7,861 nucleotides of DNA from Chloroflexota bacterium. GTDB lineage: Bacteria; Chloroflexota; Dehalococcoidia; DSTF01; RBG-16-68-14. The position numbers and the translations under genes were made by a program. The notes beneath the pieces were generated by a model. The model was not told where the DNA came from, ran no database searches, and saw only the letters and a list, made by a program, of their open reading frames with translations. The stretch covers positions 1 through 7,861 of the forward strand of contig JADFRJ010000101.1 in the NCBI GenBank assembly GCA_022561355.1, in the 5' to 3' direction. Positions 1 through 5,783 of this stretch are shown piece after piece. Numbering within the stretch: the stretch's first letter is position 1; each line of letters opens with the position of its first letter.

Positions 1-726
1 GGTGATGCCGCAATTCCCATGAGCGCCGGACAGGCGATCGCGGCGGGGATACCGAATGCGCAGTTCATCCCGCTAGAGGGCGAGGTTCACGCATACATGC
101 TAGGACAAACCGAACCGATCCTGACAGCAATTGATGAGTTCCTGAATGCTGAAGTACCGTCCCAAAGAGCGGTAGCATCGGCTCAACCGAGTTCGGATGT
201 TCTAACCATCCTCTTCACCGACATGGAGGGCTCCACCACGCTAGCGGACCGGCTCGGCGACGCCGTAGCGCAGGAGGTGCGTCGCGCGCATAACGACATC
301 GTGCGATCCGCGCTCGCCGCCAACGGCGGCAACGAGATCAAGCACACGGGCGATGGCATCATGGCGAGCTTTGCGACCGCATCGTCCGCGCTCGACGCTG
401 CGATCGCCATCCAGCGCGGCGTCGCGGAACACAAGCAGGAGCATCCCGATTCGCCGCTTGGCGTCTACATCGGTCTCAATGCAGGCGAACCGATCGCTGA
501 AGAAGACCCTGACGGGCGAGTCGACCTCTTCGGCACGTCGGTCAACCTCGCCGCCCGCATCTGCGATCACGCCGAAGCCGGCCAGATCCTGGCCGCCAAC
601 GTCGTGCGCGAACTCGCCGCCGGCAAGCAGTTCTTGTTCGCCGACCTCGGCGAGACGGAGCTGCGCGGCTTCGAGGACCCCGTCAAGCTGTGGGAGTTGC
701 GCTGGCAGCCCGAAGGGTCGCCGTAG
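1..726 (+). CDS. alpha/beta-hydrolase / class III adenylyl cyclase fusion (5'-truncated)
   Basis: The frame is open from base 1, so the start lies upstream; the ATG at 19 is internal (residue numbers below count from it). The first ~45 residues are the end of an alpha/beta-hydrolase fold: GDAAIP carries the position of the acid Asp (bases 4-6), and PLEGEVH carries the position of the catalytic His (His34). The rest is a class III nucleotide cyclase domain (about residues 60-230). It has FTDMEGST with metal Asp68, then KHTGDGIMASF with second metal Asp112 and base-selecting Lys108, then VDLFG with Asp169, then NLAAR with transition-state Asn176 and Arg180. The Lys/Asp pair predicts ATP rather than GTP, hence cAMP production. 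No membrane segment is visible in this part, so it is probably cytosolic, with the hydrolase fold as a likely sensor. The nrtS-like gene follows 21 bases after the stop. The cyclase assignment is firm; the active state and ligand are inferred. Confidence 0.93.
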   Translation, partial: GDAAIPMSAGQAIAAGIPNAQFIPLEGEVHAYMLGQTEPILTAIDEFLNAEVPSQRAVASAQPSSDVLTILFTDMEGSTTLADRLGDAVAQEVRRAHNDIVRSALAANGGNEIKHTGDGIMASFATASSALDAAIAIQRGVAEHKQEHPDSPLGVYIGLNAGEPIAEEDPDGRVDLFGTSVNLAARICDHAEAGQILAANVVRELAAGKQFLFADLGETELRGFEDPVKLWELRWQPEGSP

Positions 727-740
727 GAGACAGGAGACAG
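700..740 (+). repeat. 41-bp direct repeat, copy 1 (cyclase gene tail)
   Basis: This copy spans the last codons and stop of the first cyclase gene plus the start of the spacer. It matches 1250-1290 at 37 of 41 positions with no gap (offset exactly 550 bp; mismatches at 709, 718, 735 and 738). The identical core includes ccgtaggagacagg, which holds the stop codon TAG (724-726) and the purine-rich GGAGACAGGAGA that probably serves as the ribosome binding region of the next gene. Confidence 0.8.
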
Positions 741-747
741 CGCGCTG

Positions 748-1134
748 ATGGAACACCCAGAAACGGCGACGCCGGCTCACAAGGCGGCGGCATCGAGGGA
801 GGCCAGCCCCGACAGCCTGCGATTGAGCTGCAGCCGTTGCGCCGCTGAGCTGCGCCGCTCGGCCTACGAATTCCGGCTTTCCGGAACCGCCGCTTTCCAC
901 TGCCTGCGCTGCGCCCTCATGCATTGGCCTACGGTCCAGCGTTCGCTCCTCATCAGCCTGATCGTCGGAACCCTGCTCACGGCGATCAACCAAGGAGCCC
1001 TCATCGTTCAAGGCGATCTCTCGGCTAACCTGGCGTGGCAAGTGCCACTCACCTACCTAGTCCCCTACTGCGTGGCTACGATAGGAGCTGTCCTCAACGC
1101 TCGCAGAAGCAACGTTGAACTCGATCATGCGTGA
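748..1134 (+). CDS. nrtS: NrtS-like nitrate/nitrite transporter with N-terminal zinc ribbon
   Basis: This 128-residue protein resembles NrtS, a family of very small membrane proteins that take up nitrate and nitrite (first characterised in cyanobacteria). The recognised core starts near HWPTVQRSLL (59-68), followed by a hydrophobic helix at about 66-85 containing TLLTAINQG (75-83). A second helix at about 97-117 contains PLTYLVPYCVAT (100-111), the part I weigh most. Two membrane segments fit the family, which must oligomerise to form a path. Ahead of the core are two CxxC pairs, Cys28/Cys31 and Cys52/Cys55, that form a likely zinc ribbon; the first ~20 residues are polar and probably disordered. 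The start is the ATG after GGAGACAGGAGACAG, 21 bases past the cyclase stop, which suggests co-transcription. The link to cyclase genes suggests uptake or sensing of nitrogen oxides tied to cAMP signalling, which is inference. Family call is from remembered motifs; substrate is not proven. Confidence 0.75.
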   Translation: MEHPETATPAHKAAASREASPDSLRLSCSRCAAELRRSAYEFRLSGTAAFHCLRCALMHWPTVQRSLLISLIVGTLLTAINQGALIVQGDLSANLAWQVPLTYLVPYCVATIGAVLNARRSNVELDHA

Positions 1135-1249
1135 CGCTGGCAGCTCTTGCTACGCGTCGATAACGTTCCTCCGCGGGGCCGGCCGCTGACAGGCGGAACG
1201 CACGTCAGTGCTGTAAGATAAGGCCCTGAATCGCGCATGTCACGCATAC

Positions 1250-1290
1250 CGCTGGCAGGCCGAAGGGCCGCCGTAGGAGACAGGCGAGAG
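1250..1290 (+). repeat. 41-bp direct repeat, copy 2 (fossil cyclase tail)
   Basis: This is the second copy of the 700-740 repeat, ending 8 bases before the start of the three-domain gene. Read in the frame of its TAG at 1274-1276 it gives YRWQAEGPP-stop, matching the ends of both cyclase genes here (ELRWQPEGSP and ELRWQAAES). The frame upstream of it is not a cyclase, so this is a short relic of a lost paralogue's 3' end plus its spacer rather than a gene. It also supplies the purine-rich leader (GGAGACAGGCGAGAGCAGGA) before the ATG at 1299. Confidence 0.75.
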
Positions 1291-1298
1291 CAGGAATA

Positions 1299-3527
1299 AT
1301 GGAGCAAGAACTCGGCTTCTGCACTACCTCCGACGGCGTCAGCATCGCCTACGCCACCGTGGGTGACGGCCCGCCGCTCGTCTACGCGACTGGCTTGCCC
1401 GGCGACCTCTCGTCCGAATGGGAGACGCGCCACTCGCGAGAGCTGATTGAGGATCTGGCTCGGGGCTTTACGTTGATCCGCTACGACATGCGCGGTAGCG
1501 GCCTCTCCGACCGCAAGCCCGGCGAGCTGTCGTTCGACAACTGGATACTCGATCTAGCGGCCGTCGTCGACCACCTGCAACTGGAAGGCTTCCCGCTGCT
1601 CAGCCTCGGCTTCTTGGCGGGCCCGATCTGCATCGCGTACGCGGCGGCCCACCCGGAACGCGTCTCGCACCTAATCATGTCGGAGGGCTACATACGGGGA
1701 GAGGAGCTGGGAACGCCCGAGCAGGCGAAGGCGATGGTCGACTTCACCGCGCTCTATGGCATCCCGGTCACGGTCGGCACTACGGACATGAGCGCCGATG
1801 ACCTGAAGAAGTTCCAAGATGTAACCAAAATCCAGAAGCAGGGGGCGTCGCTGGAGGTACAGGCACAGGTGCTGAGGACACTCCTCGAGGTCGATGTCTC
1901 CAGCGCCGTCGAGAAGATCTCGATGCCTACGCTGATCATGCACAGCCACGAAAACCAGTCGTTCCCCTTCCGCTTGGGGCGCGACCTGGCCGCTGCCATC
2001 CCGCAGGCGAAGTTCGTGCCCTTCGAGGAGCCCATTTCCGCTCCCTGGATCAAGCAGGAGCGAATCACCACCGCGATCAGGCGCTTCCTCGGTGTCGAAG
2101 TAGAGCCCAAGCCTTCACCCGCGCCGGCGGCCGGCCGGGGAGAGGCCGTGGCAGCGGGCATGACACGCGTGAGCGAACCAGGTGGGCGGACCTTCGCTTC
2201 CGGACGTTACATCGTCAGACGACTCCTTGGGCAGGGCGCGCAGAAAAGCGTCTACCTCGTCGACGACACGGTGCTCGGCCGCGAGTGTGCGCTCTCGGTG
2301 CTCAACGCCGCTCTCCTCGATCCCAGCGACGTCGACCGGATCAAACGCGAGGCACAGACGATGGCCCAGCTCGGCGTCCAGCCCAACATCGTCACGGTCT
2401 ATGACTACGGGGAGGAGGACGGCGCACCGTTCATCGTCTGTGAATACGTTCCCGGCGGCGAGCTGCGAGGCGAGCTTGCCGCGGCGGCCGGTCCGCTAGC
2501 ACTCGAGCGGGCGCTGGCGGTGGCGATCGACATCTGCCGCGCCCTCTCGTTTGCGCATCGCCGCGACATCGTCCATCGCGATCTCAAGCCAGAGAACATC
2601 TGGCTGACGGAGGAACGGAGCGCCAAGCTCGGCGACTTCGGCATCGCCCTCTCTATCGGTCGCGCTCGTCTCACCACGCCTGGCAGCGTGACAGGAACGG
2701 CTACCTATATGGCGCCAGAGCAAGCCTCCGGCGCCGATGTCGACGCCCGCAGCGACCTGTATGCCTTTGGCGTACTGCTGTACGAGCTGGTAGCAGGCCG
2801 TCCGCCGTTCGTGGGCGACGACCCCAACGCCATCATCTATCAGCACATCAACACGAGCCCTGAGTCACCGGTGGAGCACAACGCGTCCGTCCCGCCCAGC
2901 CTGGAACGGCTGATCATGAGGCTGCTCGCCAAACCCAAGGCCGAGCGTCCAGGCTCCGCCGAAGAAGTTCTCAGCGAGCTGGAACGTGCGGTCGCCGAAC
3001 TCGCACACGGCCGCGCGGACGTCAATTCCGCGCGCTCCACCGATATGGAATCGTCGGCTGCCCGCGTGCAGAGTCTCGGCGATACGAATGCGCAGGAGAG
3101 CCGCCGGGCGTACGCCCAGATCGTACACGCGGCGCTACAAGCTCACGACGGAACCGAGACGAAGCACACGGGTGATGACATCATGGCCAGTTTTCCTGCC
3201 GCGGCTAGTGCGATCGAATGCGCGATCGCCATCCAACGCGGCGTCGCGGCGCACAAGGAAGAGCGCCCTGACTCACCGCTGGGTGTCCACATAGAACTCA
3301 ACGCTGGCGAACCGATCGCGGAAGACGACGACCTCGGCACTTCGATCAACCTGGCCGCTCGCATTTGCGACCCGGCCGATGCGGATCAGATCCTGGCCGC
3401 CGACGTCGTGCGACAGCTCGCGGCCGGCACGCAGTTCTTGTTTTCCGACCTCGGCGAGATGGAGCTGCGCGGGATCGAGGCCCCGGTCAAGGTCTGGGAG
3501 CTTAGGTGGCAGGCGGCGGAGTCGTAG
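1299..3527 (+). CDS. three-domain signalling protein: pseudo-hydrolase / WNK-like Ser/Thr kinase / degenerate cyclase
   Basis: 742 residues. Residues 1-265 are an alpha/beta-hydrolase fold (DMRGSGLSD at 63-71, AYAAAHPERVSHL at 113-125). The nucleophile elbow reads LSLGFLAGP with no GxSxG serine, the acid position is Asn219 and the His position is Ser247, so it should be inactive and may bind a ligand. After a Pro/Ala linker (270-295), residues 302-565 are a protein kinase: glycine loop GQGAQKSVY (311-319), alphaC Glu351, HRDLKPEN with Asp428/Lys430/Asn433, DFG Asp446, MAPE at 471-474, Asp486 and Arg550. The usual beta3 Lys is Ser333, and Lys316 sits in the glycine loop. Residues 575-738 are a cyclase domain keeping Asp582, Lys622, Asp626, Asn684 and Arg688. 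It has lost the first hydrophobic strand, reads GDD for GDG and lacks six residues before GTSIN. No membrane helix is evident, so it is probably cytosolic. An AGGA lies close before the ATG. Domain calls are firm; the activities are inferred. Confidence 0.93.
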   Translation: MEQELGFCTTSDGVSIAYATVGDGPPLVYATGLPGDLSSEWETRHSRELIEDLARGFTLIRYDMRGSGLSDRKPGELSFDNWILDLAAVVDHLQLEGFPLLSLGFLAGPICIAYAAAHPERVSHLIMSEGYIRGEELGTPEQAKAMVDFTALYGIPVTVGTTDMSADDLKKFQDVTKIQKQGASLEVQAQVLRTLLEVDVSSAVEKISMPTLIMHSHENQSFPFRLGRDLAAAIPQAKFVPFEEPISAPWIKQERITTAIRRFLGVEVEPKPSPAPAAGRGEAVAAGMTRVSEPGGRTFASGRYIVRRLLGQGAQKSVYLVDDTVLGRECALSVLNAALLDPSDVDRIKREAQTMAQLGVQPNIVTVYDYGEEDGAPFIVCEYVPGGELRGELAAAAGPLALERALAVAIDICRALSFAHRRDIVHRDLKPENIWLTEERSAKLGDFGIALSIGRARLTTPGSVTGTATYMAPEQASGADVDARSDLYAFGVLLYELVAGRPPFVGDDPNAIIYQHINTSPESPVEHNASVPPSLERLIMRLLAKPKAERPGSAEEVLSELERAVAELAHGRADVNSARSTDMESSAARVQSLGDTNAQESRRAYAQIVHAALQAHDGTETKHTGDDIMASFPAAASAIECAIAIQRGVAAHKEERPDSPLGVHIELNAGEPIAEDDDLGTSINLAARICDPADADQILAADVVRQLAAGTQFLFSDLGEMELRGIEAPVKVWELRWQAAES

Positions 3528-3543
3528 GCGGGCCTGGCTCGCC
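3527..3543 (+). terminator. weak candidate hairpin after the three-domain gene
   Basis: GGCGGG (3527-3532) can pair with CTCGCC (3538-3543), including one G-U pair, around a five-base loop, starting on the last base of the stop codon. There is no T-tract after it, so an intrinsic terminator is doubtful; a hairpin that stabilises the transcript end is equally possible. The rest of the 73-bp spacer holds only a 12-bp palindrome, ccggcgcgccgg at 3562-3573. Confidence 0.2.
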
Positions 3544-3600
3544 TAGTAGCCCACGGCCTAGCCGGCGCGCCGGAACTAAGGCTCGACGGCGGCCCTCACT

Positions 3601-4788
3601 ATGAGCGATGTAGACAGATTGCTGAGTTCCTTCGAGGCCGGCGGCTTACTGCGTCCCTCGCCTGATGTGGCAAATTTCGTGGACCTGTCGCGGGCGATCG
3701 CCACGCTTGCCGGTGTTGGTGGACTCGAACTCACGGAGGGTGCTGAGCGCATCGCGTCGCGGATCGGACAGTCGGATCACTTCGTCTTGGCCCTGATCGA
3801 TGGCCTCGGCGTCGGTCTCCTCCAGCACCTTGCCGAGGAATCCTTCTTGCGAACCCACATGTGCATGACGTTGCAGGCGGTCTTCCCGTCTACGACGGTG
3901 GCCGCGCTGACATCCCTCGCGACCGGTCTCTGGCCCGGCACGCACGGCGTCCCAACGTGGTGGGCCTACTTGGCCGGCTCTGGCGTTTCGGCAACGGTGC
4001 TGCCGTTCATCGAGCGCTTCAGCAAGCGCCCGCTCAGCAAGTGGGGAATTCAGAGCAGCGAGGTCTTCACAGCACCTACGCTTCCTCCTCGTTTCCGGCG
4101 CGAGCGGCACTCGTTCGTGCCTAAGGCGATCACCTCCAGCGTCTATACGTCCTACACATCCGCTGGCGCCGAGGTCACCGGCTACACAACGCTCTCAGAA
4201 GCGGTCGCTGCCGTCTTAGCAGGCATCGCGGCCGCAACAGGCCCCACCTACAGCTACCTCTACTATCCCCGCGTCGACGCATTCGCCCATGATCGCGGAC
4301 CAGAAGACGAAGCGGTGCGAGCTGAGGTTGCGAACGTGGATCGTGAACTGAGCCGGCTCGCGGATGGCCTCAAGGGCCGGGCGCGTCTCATGGTTACGGC
4401 AGATCATGGGCTGATCGCGGTCAGCGAGCGTGGCAGGCACGCCGTCCGGGCGGATGATGAGATCGATGAACTGCTAATCGCCCCACCGTCAGGCGAGCCG
4501 CGGGTACCAGTATTCCACGTGAAGGAAGGCAAAGCTGAAGCGTTCGAGCGACGGTTCCGCGATCGCTTTGGGGAGTGGTTCGTCCTGCTCACGGCTGCCG
4601 AGGTGGAGCGGCTGGAGCTTCTGGGGCCCGGCCCGTTCGCCGATGTGACCAGACAGCGCGTTGGAGACTATCTTGCGCTTCCCCTCGGAGAGGACGTGCT
4701 GGCCTACGAACCACCGGGAGATTGGATGGCCGGCTTCCACGCGGGGCTCACGCCGGCCGAAATGCTGGTGCCGTTGATCTTGGCCTAG
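3601..4788 (+). CDS. alkaline phosphatase superfamily phosphodiesterase / nucleotide pyrophosphatase
   Basis: This 395-residue protein belongs to the type I phosphodiesterase/nucleotide pyrophosphatase branch of the alkaline phosphatase superfamily, two-metal (usually zinc) enzymes that cleave phosphoester or phosphoanhydride bonds through a Thr/Ser nucleophile. The metal and catalytic set is complete and in order: Asp67 in LALIDGLG, nucleophile Thr99 (or Thr98) in FPSTTVAALTSLATG, Asp226 and His230 in YPRVDAFAHD, Asp268/His269 in TADHG, and His380 in FHAGLTPAEMLVPL. I see no signal peptide or membrane helix, so it is probably cytoplasmic. The ATG has no good ribosome site before it (ggcggccctcact), so translation may be weak or the start may be slightly off. 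It lies 73 bp after the kinase/cyclase gene on the same strand. A role in nucleotide or cyclic-nucleotide turnover is possible, but the substrate cannot be read from the sequence. Confidence 0.9.
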   Translation: MSDVDRLLSSFEAGGLLRPSPDVANFVDLSRAIATLAGVGGLELTEGAERIASRIGQSDHFVLALIDGLGVGLLQHLAEESFLRTHMCMTLQAVFPSTTVAALTSLATGLWPGTHGVPTWWAYLAGSGVSATVLPFIERFSKRPLSKWGIQSSEVFTAPTLPPRFRRERHSFVPKAITSSVYTSYTSAGAEVTGYTTLSEAVAAVLAGIAAATGPTYSYLYYPRVDAFAHDRGPEDEAVRAEVANVDRELSRLADGLKGRARLMVTADHGLIAVSERGRHAVRADDEIDELLIAPPSGEPRVPVFHVKEGKAEAFERRFRDRFGEWFVLLTAAEVERLELLGPGPFADVTRQRVGDYLALPLGEDVLAYEPPGDWMAGFHAGLTPAEMLVPLILA

Positions 4789-5576
4789 CCGCCGGCGCCA
4801 GATCCATCAAGGCCCGCGGCCGGCGGCAGGAGGAACGGAGGCGGCGCCCGAAGTCGCGCCGGCAGGAGTGGCACTACTGCTCTGCTAAGCTTCTCCGCCA
4901 CCTGAAGGCTAGCTTCTCTCACAGGGCTCCAAGGCAAATCGAACTGCTCTCGCAGAGTCGCGGGCAGGAGACCAGATGTCAAGACACGCAGAACCCCCAT
5001 CGCCGGGGCTAACCCGGAGGCTGGTTGAAAGAGTTCGGCTGCCAGCTGGCGGCCAGTGTCGGAGACCTCAAGCGAACCCACCATGTCATCCATATACGCG
5101 TTGAACGCGGCCATTCCAGCAGGCATGCGTTCAGGCGGTATGCCAAGGAGGCCCCCGGCCAGCACCATATCTCCGTAGTACGCCTCCGCTTCGGCGGGGC
5201 GAAGCGGATGGACGAACCGCTCGTGCATCAACAGAGAGGTGTCGATCAGGGTCGCCAGCACCCAGAGCAGGAGAGCTGGATCGGTCGCGCTGTAACCGGG
5301 GCCAGTCACCCTGCGATGCGTCGCGTTGATCATCGCCACCGCGCGTCCCGCCTGGGTGGGAGTGCCAAACGCCATCGCGAGCGTGGGGCGCAGCGTCCGC
5401 AGAAGTCTCTGGAGAGGGTCCGAACGAAAGGAGCTATGCTCGGCTACGGCAGCCGCGATAGCCGGGTGAGCGATCTGCATGAGCAGCGCCCGGCCACCGC
5501 CGAGGAGCGTGACCCCTTCTCGATGGACACGCCGGATCATCGACGCGTCCGTGAAGAGCGGTTCGTCCGAAGTCAT
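4785..5576 (-). CDS. DUF2236 family protein (MpaB / latex-clearing-like putative oxygenase)
   Basis: This 263-residue protein matches the DUF2236 family, which shares its fold with latex clearing protein (a b-type heme rubber oxygenase) and the fungal MpaB oxygenase. Family-typical segments are GGGRALLMQIAHPAIAAAV (26-44, His37), AEHSSF with His47, FGTP (70-73), THRRVTGPGYSATDPALLLW (86-105, with His87) and a helical WVLATLIDTSLLMHERF (105-121). The family consensus I remember has His in the WVHATL position; here it is Leu107. The C-terminal ~25 residues are Pro/Ala/Gly-rich and probably disordered. The start is supported by AGAGGG nine bases upstream (complement of 5586-5591). Its stop overlaps the stop of the convergent phosphodiesterase gene, and it is divergent from the flavin-reductase gene. 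Heme binding and substrate are not shown by the sequence; family membership is fairly sure. Confidence 0.85.
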   Translation of the reverse strand: MTSDEPLFTDASMIRRVHREGVTLLGGGRALLMQIAHPAIAAAVAEHSSFRSDPLQRLLRTLRPTLAMAFGTPTQAGRAVAMINATHRRVTGPGYSATDPALLLWVLATLIDTSLLMHERFVHPLRPAEAEAYYGDMVLAGGLLGIPPERMPAGMAAFNAYMDDMVGSLEVSDTGRQLAAELFQPASGLAPAMGVLRVLTSGLLPATLREQFDLPWSPVREASLQVAEKLSRAVVPLLPARLRAPPPFLLPPAAGLDGSGAGG

Positions 5577-5659
5577 GGCGGTCAGCCCTCTAGTTGCGGT
5601 CCTGGTTCAGCTTACCAACGGTCAGCCTCACGCGCGTTCAGCGTACACGCAGCAGATCC

Positions 5660-5683
5660 TCGGAAGGGCGCTGCCTGTTCCGA
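5660..5683. promoter_or_regulatory. dyad TCGGAA-N12-TTCCGA in the divergent spacer
   Basis: TCGGAA (5660-5665) and TTCCGA (5678-5683) are perfect inverted copies, 12 bases apart, in the 207-bp spacer between the two divergent genes and about 25 bp upstream of the candidate -35 of the flavin-reductase gene. A regulator binding two half-sites about 1.7 helical turns apart (18 bp centre to centre) is possible; a chance 6-bp match cannot be excluded. Confidence 0.25.
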
Positions 5684-5707
5684 AGCCTTAGAATATGGCA
5701 GATCAGG

Positions 5708-5735
5708 TCAACAAGAGGGCCGGGGCTGCTATAGT
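5708..5735 (+). promoter_or_regulatory. candidate sigma70-type promoter for the flavin-reductase gene
   Basis: TCAACA (5708-5713, 4 of 6 to TTGACA) and TATAGT (5730-5735, 5 of 6 to TATAAT) are 16 bases apart. Transcription from about 5742 would give a leader of roughly 42 bases that includes the GGAGG at 5766. It is the best -10 element in this spacer; no equally good promoter was seen for the opposite gene. Confidence 0.35.
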
Positions 5736-5765
5736 GCTCTTGAAGCTCCTGGGAGATTCTTCGCC

Positions 5766-5770
5766 GGAGG
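5766..5770 (+). promoter_or_regulatory. ribosome binding site that sets the flavin-reductase start
   Basis: The reading frame stays open for more than 700 bases upstream of the real gene, antisense to the DUF2236 gene, so length cannot define the start. GGAGG, 13 bases before the ATG at 5784, together with the point where flavin-reductase similarity begins, picks 5784. Confidence 0.6.
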
Positions 5771-5783
5771 TTCTGCAACCGCC

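Noticed and set aside
241..1041. Long - strand open frame opposite the first cyclase gene and nrtS
   Set aside because: It spans two recognisable + strand genes and their spacer; its translation is Arg/Gly/Ala-rich with no domain, as expected for antisense frames in GC-rich DNA.
1135..1144. Ten-base match cgctggcagc just after the nrtS stop to the start of the 41-bp repeat
   Set aside because: The match ends after ten bases and could be chance; too short to count as a third repeat copy.
1173..1186. GCGG/CCGC hairpin downstream of nrtS as a terminator
   Set aside because: The stem is only four base pairs with no T-tract; such matches are common in GC-rich spacers.
1186..1219. Possible promoter before the three-domain gene: CTGACA (1186-1191) and TAAGAT (1214-1219)
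   Set aside because: The boxes are 22 bases apart, well beyond the usual 16-18, and the -10 matches only 4 of 6, so I do not call it.
5025..5783. Long + strand open frame upstream of and continuous with the flavin-reductase gene, which would add about 253 residues
   Set aside because: It is antisense to the well-supported DUF2236 gene, has no recognisable domain, and the flavin-reductase similarity and GGAGG both place the start at 5784.
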